From Bacteroidales bacterium (GTDB lineage: Bacteria > Bacteroidota > Bacteroidia > Bacteroidales > VadinHA17), in contig WOYX01000003.1 of assembly GCA_011620595.1 (NCBI GenBank), positions 1 through 64,000 on the forward strand: DNA of 64,000 nt, read 5' to 3'. Position 1 is the first letter of the stretch; every line of letters begins with the position of its first letter. Positions 17,008-25,170 of this stretch are shown piece after piece. Both the position numbers and the translations under genes were made by a program. Below the pieces are notes generated by a model. That model searched no databases, had not been told where the DNA came from, and saw only the letters and a list, made by a program, of their open reading frames with translations.

Positions 17008-18681
17008 ATGTCAACAGACAGACGTACCTTCCTGAAGAGTGCCGGAGCAGGGGCTGCCGTAATGGCATTGCCGGCATCAATTGGATTGACATCCTGTGTT
17101 CCGGGCAAAGACAAAAACGACGGACAGAAGCTATTTATAGGAGACAACATTGCGCTGACCTGCACCACAAGTGGGATGGTAAGAGGATATATCCTGCGGG
17201 ATATCCATTATTTTCTTGGTATCCCTTACGGGGCTGACACCTCCGGAAAAAACCGCTTTATGCCGCCTGTAAAACCTGAGCCATGGGATGATGTCTTCCC
17301 TGCTATTTGGTGGGGAAACGGAGCTCCGCAGCTGATTGAAGGTATATATTCAGGCAACAGCAGATACCGGGCATTTCTTCACCATGCTAACTTTGATGAT
17401 CTTAGCGAGAACTGCCTCTCAATCAATGTATTCACTCCCGGCATCAATGACGGAAAGAAGAGGCCGGTACTGTTATGGATGCATGGAGGCGCCTGGCATT
17501 ATGGCATCAGCCATGAGCATGACGGGGTTATTGGCGAGAACCTGGCCCGTTGCGGTGATATAGTATTCTGCTCAATAAACCACAGGCTCGGCCCGATGGG
17601 CTTCTCCGATTTTTCCGGTGTCGGGTTAGAAAAATATGCAGATTCAGGTAACGTCGGTGCCCTTGATCTTGTGGCAGCACTGGAGTGGATTCGTGATAAC
17701 ATATCAAACTTTGGAGGTGATCCGGCCAATGTTACAATAATGGGCCAGTCTGGCGGCGGAGGAAAGGTAGTAACCACTGCAGCAATGACTCCGGCAAAAG
17801 GACTATTTGGTAAGGCAGTTTCTCTGAGCGCTGCTGATTTTGAGTTGAGAGATAAGGAAATGACCCGAAAGGTCGGTCATTATATCCTGAAGGAAGCAGG
17901 GTTACAGGCATCACAGACAGACAGGCTTCAGGAGCTGCCCTGGAGAGTTTATTATGACACTGCACTGCGCGCGGCTGAAAAGTACATAAAGGAGACCGGA
18001 ACGAACCTCTCTCCCATGAAGGTTTTTCAGCCTCAGGTTGACGGAAGAAGCATAGAGTATCCGACCTTTTATCCTGAAGCTTCACCTCTCATGGCAGATA
18101 TACCTATGATAATCAGTTCAACCACGAATGAAAGCTCAAACGCCTGGAAGGATTCGTCATTTGCAACTATGACAATGGATGGAGTGAAGCAGGAATTAAG
18201 CAGGAATTACGGAGCAAAGGCCGGGGAGATTGCAGATGCTTATGCAAAGGCATTTCCGGATAAAAAGCCTTATGAACTATTGTCAATGGCCACCAACATG
18301 TTCAGACAGCGGGCAGTGGCCCTCGCTGATGCCAAATCAAGGCAGTCACCGGCTGTCTTCGTGGCATGGTTTGGCTGGCAGCCCCCTTTGTTTGACAACA
18401 GGTTAATGGCATTCCATACTCTTGATCAGTGTTTCTGGTTCGCCAATACAGATGTTATGCTTACACATACCGGCGGAGGAGCCAGACCCAGGGCACTCTC
18501 AGAGAAGATGACAGGTTCATTGATCCGGTTCATGAAAACAGGTGATCCGAACGGCGGAGGGTTGCCATCATGGCCAGGGTATACCAGTGAAAAGGGAGAG
18601 CTGATGTTCCTCGATGATATTTGTGAGGTACAGTTTGACCCCGACAGAGAGGCCAGAGAAATGCTTCCGCCTGTTTTATAA
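17008..18681 (+). CDS. Type B carboxylesterase with Tat lipoprotein signal (second copy)
   Basis: 557 residues, paralogous to the esterase at 12962-14671 along the full length. It has the Tat motif TDRRTFLKSAGAG (Arg5-Arg6) and ends its signal with GLTSC (Cys30), so it is again a likely Tat lipoprotein. It keeps SENCLSINVFTPG, MHGGAW, the elbow IMGQSGGGG, NESSN and FHTLDQCFWF for the catalytic His. It also has GQSGG instead of GESAG. It starts 35 bases after the second MBL gene. Differences between the two copies in the segment after the elbow suggest different substrate preference; what they cleave is unknown. Confidence 0.9.
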   Translation: MSTDRRTFLKSAGAGAAVMALPASIGLTSCVPGKDKNDGQKLFIGDNIALTCTTSGMVRGYILRDIHYFLGIPYGADTSGKNRFMPPVKPEPWDDVFPAIWWGNGAPQLIEGIYSGNSRYRAFLHHANFDDLSENCLSINVFTPGINDGKKRPVLLWMHGGAWHYGISHEHDGVIGENLARCGDIVFCSINHRLGPMGFSDFSGVGLEKYADSGNVGALDLVAALEWIRDNISNFGGDPANVTIMGQSGGGGKVVTTAAMTPAKGLFGKAVSLSAADFELRDKEMTRKVGHYILKEAGLQASQTDRLQELPWRVYYDTALRAAEKYIKETGTNLSPMKVFQPQVDGRSIEYPTFYPEASPLMADIPMIISSTTNESSNAWKDSSFATMTMDGVKQELSRNYGAKAGEIADAYAKAFPDKKPYELLSMATNMFRQRAVALADAKSRQSPAVFVAWFGWQPPLFDNRLMAFHTLDQCFWFANTDVMLTHTGGGARPRALSEKMTGSLIRFMKTGDPNGGGLPSWPGYTSEKGELMFLDDICEVQFDPDREAREMLPPVL

Positions 18682-18843
18682 TTAAAATGAAGGAGATTAC
18701 TTCTGACTGCCCGACAAACAATACTTGTTAATTGACTTTCAGGATGCCTGAATAAACTGAAGTCTTCTCTGCGGTAAGTCGCAGTTCATGAACTAATTAC
18801 GTATATGTGAATTAATAAAAATATTACCCTAACCATTTAATTG

Positions 18844-21027
18844 ATGATTTTCACTGGTAGAATTTTTTATAGCATAACTCAAAAAATAGTTGCGGTATCA
18901 TTCCTGCTTCTTTCCCTGACAGTACTATCTCACAGTCAGTCACAGATAAATGCAGTAAGGGTTGATACTCCCCCTGATATTGACGGGAAAGTAGATGATG
19001 CAGTCTGGAGTAATGCTTTTATGATCAATGAGTTCTATCAGCAGGAGCCGAATCACGGAGCACCTGTTTCGGAAAGAACGGAGGTTTATGTCTGCTATGA
19101 TTCAAAGAGCATCTACTTCGGCTTCAAATGCTGGGATGACCTTGAAAAGATTTCCGCCAAAGAAATGCTTTATGATGCAAAATTAACAAACGATGACAGG
19201 ATGAGGATCCTCATCGATACATACCTCAACAGGCGAACTGGCTATTATTTTGCCATTAATCCCCTTGGATCAAAGAATGATGCTTCGCTTTCCAATGACG
19301 GCTCTTCAAAAAATGAAGACTGGGACGGGATCTGGTATGGAAAGGCACACATAACCGACTGGGGATGGGAAGCAGAAGTTGCGATTCCTTTCATGACGCT
19401 GGGATTTGACAAGAGCAATGATAGCTGGGGAATCAAGTTCTCCCGCGAAATTGAGCATAAGGTTGAAACCAGTTACTGGCCCAAAGTAAATATCAACACC
19501 CAGGCCAACCAGTTATCCAATGCCGGGCTCTTAACCGGATTGAAAGACATATCCCAGGGTATCGGATTGAGTCTTTCACCTTACCTGGTAACCGGATTTG
19601 ACCGTAAAAGAAGCGAGGAGCCGGATTATAAACTTACAGCAGGACTTGATGTCAGCTACCAGATAACTCCGGGAATGAAGGCTTCAGTTACATTAAATAC
19701 TGACTTTGCCGAGACGGAAGTTGATAACCGGCAGATTAACCTGACAAGGTTTAGCCTGCACTATCCTGAAAAAAGGAACTTCTTTCTCGACGGGGCTAAC
19801 TTCTTTCAGTTCGGAAATGAGACCGGAGGCAATAAAACGATACAGGAGAAAGTGATTACCTTCTTCTCGCGCCGGATGGGGCTCGATACCCTGGGACAAC
19901 CTGTTCCCATAAATTACGCGGCAAAGTTTACAGGGATGGCCGGCAACTGGAACATTGGAGCACTTTACATCAATGACGACAGGGAAAAAGGGATGAACAA
20001 CTTTTATGTGACCAGGGTCAGCCACAATTTCTGGAAACAGTCGTCAATCGGATTTATAGGAACTTATGGTAATACTCTTGGCCCGGAGACCAATTTTGTG
20101 GCTGGTCTTGATCTGAAACTGGCGACATCTGACTTTCTGGGCGATAAGAATGCCACCTTAATTCTGTTCGGGCAGAAATCATTCACTGAGGAATTGCCCA
20201 ATTCCAATAACGGTTCATATGGTATTCAGGTCGATTCCCCCAATGACCTTGTCAAAGCCAATTTAGGCTATTACCGGGTGGAAAAAGACTTTGTAGCCGG
20301 CATGGGGTTCGTTCCGCGAACAGATATTAATGAAACCTTTGGCGGACTCACCCTTGGTCCGCGATTAAACAGATATGGTATTTTCCAGATCAGTGCCGGA
20401 GGTGAGTTCAGTATAATCACCAATGCTTCAACGAATTACCTTGAGACCAGAGAAATTAAACTCCAACCAGTTGGAATTCGCTTTTTATCAGGAGATCAAT
20501 TGACTTATTCACTGGTCAATCAATATGAATACCTGAAAGAGGACTTCAATATTTTCAATGATGCTGTCATATCTGCAGGCAGTTACTCATGGTGGCAAAA
20601 TGAAATAAAACTTGAAACAAAAGGAGCAAGGGATATATGGGGCGAGTTCACTTACGGCTTCGGAAATTTTTACGATGGCAAACAAAAAGACATTGAAATA
20701 GTGGCTAACTGGAAGATTGGCGCACCATTTCTTTTTGCCTGCAGACTGAAAAGGAATATTATCGATTTGCCGGAACACAGCTTTACAGCAAACGTTTACC
20801 AGTTTAACGCAAACATTTTGTTCAGTCCAAACCTGACGCTTTATAATTTTATTCAATATGATAATGAGAGCAGCACTATAGGTTTGCAATCAAGATTCAG
20901 GTGGATCTTAAAACCCGGCAACGAGATACTCTTCGTGTGGAATTCAAAATATGTTGAATCTGATGCCAGGTACATTACTGACACCGGTTCGCTGAGATTC
21001 AAAATAAAATATAATATAAGATTCTAA
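18844..21027 (+). CDS. DUF5916-type outer-membrane protein with CBM9-like N-terminal domain
   Basis: 727 residues from the ATG at 18844 (a TTG lies directly before it). A signal peptide (cut near SHSQSQ) is followed by a carbohydrate-binding family 9-like domain at about residues 35-215 (PDIDGKVDDAVWSNA, then YVCYDSKSIYFGFKCWD, WGWEAEVAIPF) and a C-terminal region rich in alternating, aromatic-capped strands that looks like an outer-membrane beta-barrel, ending in LRFKIKYNIRF. This is the architecture of DUF5916 proteins, which are widespread in Bacteroidota and of unknown function. It is separated from the esterase block by 162 bases and is likely to belong to the same uptake locus. Confidence 0.85.
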   Translation: MIFTGRIFYSITQKIVAVSFLLLSLTVLSHSQSQINAVRVDTPPDIDGKVDDAVWSNAFMINEFYQQEPNHGAPVSERTEVYVCYDSKSIYFGFKCWDDLEKISAKEMLYDAKLTNDDRMRILIDTYLNRRTGYYFAINPLGSKNDASLSNDGSSKNEDWDGIWYGKAHITDWGWEAEVAIPFMTLGFDKSNDSWGIKFSREIEHKVETSYWPKVNINTQANQLSNAGLLTGLKDISQGIGLSLSPYLVTGFDRKRSEEPDYKLTAGLDVSYQITPGMKASVTLNTDFAETEVDNRQINLTRFSLHYPEKRNFFLDGANFFQFGNETGGNKTIQEKVITFFSRRMGLDTLGQPVPINYAAKFTGMAGNWNIGALYINDDREKGMNNFYVTRVSHNFWKQSSIGFIGTYGNTLGPETNFVAGLDLKLATSDFLGDKNATLILFGQKSFTEELPNSNNGSYGIQVDSPNDLVKANLGYYRVEKDFVAGMGFVPRTDINETFGGLTLGPRLNRYGIFQISAGGEFSIITNASTNYLETREIKLQPVGIRFLSGDQLTYSLVNQYEYLKEDFNIFNDAVISAGSYSWWQNEIKLETKGARDIWGEFTYGFGNFYDGKQKDIEIVANWKIGAPFLFACRLKRNIIDLPEHSFTANVYQFNANILFSPNLTLYNFIQYDNESSTIGLQSRFRWILKPGNEILFVWNSKYVESDARYITDTGSLRFKIKYNIRF

Positions 21028-21089
21028 ATATCAATGCCATACATGACTGCGGCTTCCCGATATCTTTCCGGCTGGTCTGTATTGTTCAA

Positions 21090-22067
21090 TCACGTCCCGG
21101 TAAAAATATTGCATCTGTCAATGTAATGGCGTTGAGCCATATCCATAGTTGTCTCTTTAAAATGTATCATATCCCCAGGCCGCATCTGGGCAATTAGGGT
21201 GAGGTCAGCAGTGATGACATTCGCAATACGCGCATAGCCCCCGGAGGTCTGGCGGTCGGCCATCAAAATTATTGGTTGGCCATCGCCTGGGACCTGAACG
21301 GTGCCCAGGGAGATGCCTGCTGAAATGATGTTGGTCATATCTTCCTTATGTTTGATCGGCTCACCTGACAGCCTGTAACCCATGCGGTCACTCCGGGCCG
21401 TGACAGTGTACTCAGCAGACAGGAAACTACGCAGGCCGGCTATCTCGAAATAATGTGCCTCGGGACCGGAAATGACCCTGATTGTCTGTTCATGCTTGTA
21501 TTCAGGAATGAGACCCTCCGGGAGCTTTATTACCCTTGGTTTTCTTTTAACGGTATCGGTGGACAATTGGTCGAATGGGGATAAGTGGTCAGATCCTCCC
21601 AGTGGCAGCTCGTCGCCCGGCATAAGAGCCCGACCCTGAAATCCTCCTATACCCGCCCTGAGGTAAGTCGACCGGCTGCCCATTACAGGTGGTACGGCTA
21701 TACCTCCGGCAAAGGCAATATATGACCTGCAGCCACTCTTCAAACCCCGGAACCCAAGCCTGTCGCCGGGTCTGGCATCAATGGCAGTGTTCATCGGTAT
21801 GCCCTGGCCGTTGAGGTGGGGGTCCATGTCGGCGCCGGATATTGCCAGCCAGGTCGCACCTGTAAATTCGAGCTCCGGCCCGGTGATTGTCGCCTCGAGG
21901 CATGTTTTTCCGGGATCGTTGCCCACAAGCAGGTTGGCCAGCTCGAGGGAGAAGGTGTCCATGGCACCCGAGACGGGCATGCCATACCTCTGGTAGCCGT
22001 ACCTCCCTCTGTCCTGAACAGTGGTCAGCAATCCTGCCGTATGTACAATCAACGTTGCCATTGTCAC
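21090..22067 (-). CDS. pxpC: 5-oxoprolinase subunit C (KipA family)
   Basis: About 325 residues. The biotin-dependent carboxylase-like domain shows GLLTTVQDRGRYGYQRYGMPVSGAMD at the start and KEDMTNIISAGISLGTVQVPGDGQPIILMADRQTSGGY towards the end. With PxpA and PxpB it forms the ATP-dependent 5-oxoprolinase that converts 5-oxoproline (pyroglutamate) to glutamate. The GTG at 22065-22067 overlaps the TGA of pxpB (GTGA), which indicates translational coupling; an in-frame ATG at 22061 is the alternative start. It is the last gene of the operon. A decayed second copy of its 3' part lies at about 1.1-1.27 kb in this window. Confidence 0.93.
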   Translation of the reverse strand: MTMATLIVHTAGLLTTVQDRGRYGYQRYGMPVSGAMDTFSLELANLLVGNDPGKTCLEATITGPELEFTGATWLAISGADMDPHLNGQGIPMNTAIDARPGDRLGFRGLKSGCRSYIAFAGGIAVPPVMGSRSTYLRAGIGGFQGRALMPGDELPLGGSDHLSPFDQLSTDTVKRKPRVIKLPEGLIPEYKHEQTIRVISGPEAHYFEIAGLRSFLSAEYTVTARSDRMGYRLSGEPIKHKEDMTNIISAGISLGTVQVPGDGQPIILMADRQTSGGYARIANVITADLTLIAQMRPGDMIHFKETTMDMAQRHYIDRCNIFTGT

Positions 22068-22786
22068 TCCTTTGGGGTTCGTTTTACCTGGTAAGTGCCT
22101 CCGGCAACCGCAGCAGCTATCCGCTCATACTCACCTCTGTCCACAGGATAAAACCGGATGTAATCACCGGCAGTGAAGAGGAATTCGGGCTTGGTGTCAG
22201 GATTGAAGAGTCGCAGCGGGGTGCGCCCTATCAGCTGCCATCCGCCGGGACTCTCCAGAGGGTAGATGCCTGTCTGTTCGCCGGCGATGCCAACAGAGCC
22301 GGCGGGAATCTTCAGCCGCGGCGTCTCGTGGCGCGGGGTGGCGATACGCCTGTCCATCCCGCCGAGGTAGCAGAAGCCGGGGGTGAAGCCAAGCATGTAA
22401 ACAAGGCAATCGGCGGAGCTGTGTATCCTGATCACATCCTCCTCCGTCAGACCGTTATGTTCCGCTACATGATGCAGGTCAGGGCCCGCCTCGCCGCCGT
22501 AGAGTACAGGCACATGAACCACCTCCGCCGCGGGCAGTGTCATGGTGCCGAGATCGTCAGCGCACTTTTTAAAGATCTCAAGTAACTGCCTGTAATCTAC
22601 CGTCGCCGGGTCATAACAGACCATCAGCTCGTTGTACGAGGGGATGAAATCCGTGATGCCCGGCAAATTCTCCTCCTCAAGCCTCTTCAGAAGTTTTCTG
22701 ACAACCAGGTTCACCTCCTCCGAGATGACATCACCTGCCTTGATGATGAATGCCGAGTCGCCCGACGGAATATACTTCAGCTCCAT
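22064..22786 (-). CDS. pxpB: 5-oxoprolinase subunit B (KipI family)
   Basis: 240 residues matching the KipI/PxpB family in length: YIPSGDSAFIIKAGD at the start, FIPSYNELMVCYDP at about 45-60, VPVLYGGEAGPDLHHVAEHNGLTEEDVIRIHSS, and the strongly conserved LGFTPGFCYLGGMDRRIATPRHETPRLKIPAGSVGIAGEQTGIYPLESPGGWQLIGRTP. It is the second subunit of cytoplasmic 5-oxoprolinase and in Bacillus is the histidine-kinase inhibitor KipI. It lies 65 bases after pxpA and overlaps pxpC by four bases. Confidence 0.94.
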   Translation of the reverse strand: MELKYIPSGDSAFIIKAGDVISEEVNLVVRKLLKRLEEENLPGITDFIPSYNELMVCYDPATVDYRQLLEIFKKCADDLGTMTLPAAEVVHVPVLYGGEAGPDLHHVAEHNGLTEEDVIRIHSSADCLVYMLGFTPGFCYLGGMDRRIATPRHETPRLKIPAGSVGIAGEQTGIYPLESPGGWQLIGRTPLRLFNPDTKPEFLFTAGDYIRFYPVDRGEYERIAAAVAGGTYQVKRTPKE

Positions 22787-22851
22787 CTCAGTCGTTTCCA
22801 GGGTGCCTTATAATGATGCCTTCGACCATAACCATAACCCAATCATTCAAC

Positions 22852-23604
22852 TCAAAGGGGCCTTACGGTGATTCCCTCGTCCTTCAGCGCCTCCGCCAGC
22901 TTCCTGACAAACTCCACGGCAGTCTCATTGTCGCCGTGGATGCAGACGGTCTCGGCCTCAATAGGGATGAGCTTCCCGGAAAAAGTCTCCACCACCTTCT
23001 CCCTGATCATCCTGATGACCCTGTGGATCATCACCTCCGTATCATGCAGCACAGCTCCCTCAACGGATCGCGCGACGAGCGTGCCGTCGTCGTTATATGC
23101 CCTGTCGGCAAACACCTCCGAGGCGCAGGCGAGGCCCGCGTGCATGGCAGCCCTGATCAGCTGCGAGCCCGACTGTCCCACCAGCACCAGCGAGCTGTCG
23201 AGGCCCTTCACCGCCCTGACGATGTTCATCGACATGTCATAGTCGGTTGCGGCGGTGTTGTAGAGTGCGCCATGGGGCTTGACGTGCCTCATGCGTGCTC
23301 CCGCCGCTTCGGCCATCGCCCTGACAGCCCCCGCCTGGTAGAGTATCATCGCCCTCAGCTCTCCTGGGCTCATCGTCATGGGCTTACGCCCGAAATTCTC
23401 ACGGTCGGGGTACCCCGGGTGCGCCCCGATGCTCACGCCGTGCCTTATGGCTGAGCGCAGAGTCCGCTCTATCGTCAGCGGATCGCCCGCATGAAACCCG
23501 CAGGCAATATTGACGGAGGAGATGAAGGGCATGATTGCCTCATCGTTGCCGGGCCCGTCTGTCAGGCTCGTCTCGCCGAGATCACAGTTTATGTCGATAT
23601 TCAT
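22852..23604 (-). CDS. pxpA: 5-oxoprolinase subunit A (LamB/YcsF family)
   Basis: 250 residues starting MNIDINCDLGET, the typical YcsF start, with SVNIACGFHAGDP, GAHPGYPDRENFGR, VKPHGALYN (residues about 108-116) and SEVFADRAYNDDGTLVAR, all conserved in the family; the usual length is about 250. It is the third component of ATP-dependent 5-oxoprolinase and is predicted to act on the lactam ring in the cytoplasm. It starts 12 bases after the NRAMP-like gene and precedes pxpB and pxpC in one operon. Confidence 0.95.
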   Translation of the reverse strand: MNIDINCDLGETSLTDGPGNDEAIMPFISSVNIACGFHAGDPLTIERTLRSAIRHGVSIGAHPGYPDRENFGRKPMTMSPGELRAMILYQAGAVRAMAEAAGARMRHVKPHGALYNTAATDYDMSMNIVRAVKGLDSSLVLVGQSGSQLIRAAMHAGLACASEVFADRAYNDDGTLVARSVEGAVLHDTEVMIHRVIRMIREKVVETFSGKLIPIEAETVCIHGDNETAVEFVRKLAEALKDEGITVRPL

Positions 23605-23616
23605 TTTCCTTCGGTT

Positions 23617-24972
23617 TCAGATTATACCAATTATATGCAGGATGCTCCTGATGCCAAGTCCCGTTGCAATGAGAACCACAATACCCCCGAGGATGTTCGG
23701 GAGGAGCCCGTTGACGCTGTCGCCCATTATCTTGCGGCTGTTCATCACCACGAGGAGGTAGACCGCTATCACCGGCAGCAGGATCCCGTTGGCGACCTGT
23801 GCAAAGAGGATCGCCTCGACAGGTTTGAATCCCAGCATCGCGAAGAGCACTCCTGCCAGCAGGATAAACATCCAGATCATCCGGAATCGCACAGAGCGAA
23901 GGTCACGTTTCCAGCCCATGATGCCGGCGGTGGCGTATGCGGCGGCCATCGGCGCGGTGATGGAGGAGGATATGCCTGCGGCGAAGAGGCCGATGCTGAT
24001 GATGTACTTAGCCCATCGCCCCGCGAGAGGCTCAAGCTGACGTGCCATGTCGGTGCCCGAGGTGATTTCAGTGCCGGTACCTGCGAAGGCGGCGGAGGCT
24101 GTCACTATCACTGCCATGGATATCACCCCGCCGAGGATCATTGATACCGAGATATCCCACCTCGCTGCCGGGAGGTCGGAGGGGCTGTGCCACCGTTCCT
24201 GTACCGCCGAGGCATGGAGGAAGAGGTTATAGGGCACCACGGTGGTGCCGATGAGTCCCACGAGGGTCAAGACTGATCCCTGCGGGAGGGTGGGGATGAA
24301 CATGCCCTTCAGCAGTGACGGCAGCTCTGGGGAGACGATTATTGCCGTGGTGAGGAAGGTGAGGCTCATGATTATCACCAGGGCTATGAGGACTCTCTCG
24401 ATGAGCTTATAGCTGCCGGCGAGGAGCAGGAGGAAGGCTGTGGCGGCGACCATGGCCACCCAGAAGCGTAATGACGGCGTTTGGGATTGGGAGGTGAAGA
24501 GAGTTGCAGAGCCGGCGGGTGCCGGTGAACCGGCTGCTGCCCCTGCGGGTGCCACAGAACCGGCTGCTGCCCCGGCAGCAGAAAGTGTTCCGGCGCTGGC
24601 CTGGGTTTCCGTGCTGAAGAGTGCCTCGAGGCCTATTGAGGCGCCCAGCAGGTTGCCGGTCTGGAAGGCGGCGTTGCCAATTGTTATGGCGGATATGACG
24701 AGAATTGCTGTAATGAGGCGCGCGGCGGGTTTGCTGAAGTGTGCGCGCAGTGCCTCGCCCAGCCCGTTTCGCGAGATGATCCCCAGCCGTGCAGCCATCT
24801 CCTGGAGGATGATTGTCGCCAGTACCGAGAAGACCATCCCCCAGAGCAGGGCATAGCCGAACCGCGCTCCTGCCAGTGAGCAGGTGGTGATTGTTCCCGG
24901 GCCGATGAACGCTGCAGTAACGAGGGCCCCGGGGCCGATACGGAATGAGGGTTGCTTCTTTCCTGGACGCAT
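23617..24972 (-). CDS. NRAMP-fold transporter of the pxp operon, without canonical metal ligands
   Basis: 451 residues with about eleven membrane helices of the NRAMP/SLC11 family (GPGALVTAAFIGPGTITTCSLAGA, LQEMAARLGI, VVPYNLFLHASAVQERW). Canonical NRAMP proteins have Asp and Asn in DPGN in helix 1 and a Met in helix 6; here helix 1 reads GPGTITT (24-30) and helix 6 reads TVVPYN (243-248), so Asp, Asn and Met are absent. A low-complexity Ala/Gly/Pro segment lies at about 120-168 in a loop; its DNA contains a 30-base tandem duplication (GAACCGGCTGCTGCCCC at 24527-24543 and 24557-24573). Bacillus ycsG in the ycsF/kipIA operon is the parallel. It probably imports 5-oxoproline or a related compound rather than a divalent metal. 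Confidence 0.85.
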   Translation of the reverse strand: MRPGKKQPSFRIGPGALVTAAFIGPGTITTCSLAGARFGYALLWGMVFSVLATIILQEMAARLGIISRNGLGEALRAHFSKPAARLITAILVISAITIGNAAFQTGNLLGASIGLEALFSTETQASAGTLSAAGAAAGSVAPAGAAAGSPAPAGSATLFTSQSQTPSLRFWVAMVAATAFLLLLAGSYKLIERVLIALVIIMSLTFLTTAIIVSPELPSLLKGMFIPTLPQGSVLTLVGLIGTTVVPYNLFLHASAVQERWHSPSDLPAARWDISVSMILGGVISMAVIVTASAAFAGTGTEITSGTDMARQLEPLAGRWAKYIISIGLFAAGISSSITAPMAAAYATAGIMGWKRDLRSVRFRMIWMFILLAGVLFAMLGFKPVEAILFAQVANGILLPVIAVYLLVVMNSRKIMGDSVNGLLPNILGGIVVLIATGLGIRSILHIIGII

Positions 24973-25170
24973 TATGGCTGATCAATTGAAGAGTATAAAT
25001 GTATTAAAAAAGGCAATAGGCAGCAGGCAATAGTGGCGGTTTGAGCCTTTGACGCAGGAGGAGAACCTCATGCCAGAGCAATGATAATAATTCTATAATC
25101 GAAAGTCCTTATCTTTATGCCTGTCATTATTTGAAACTGAAGATTAACCTGATCTGACAAACCGGCTACT

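Noticed and set aside
22750-24144. Long open frames on the plus strand across pxpA, pxpB and the transporter gene
   Set aside because: They are shadows of minus-strand genes of higher GC; the translated products are Arg/Pro/His-rich and match no family.
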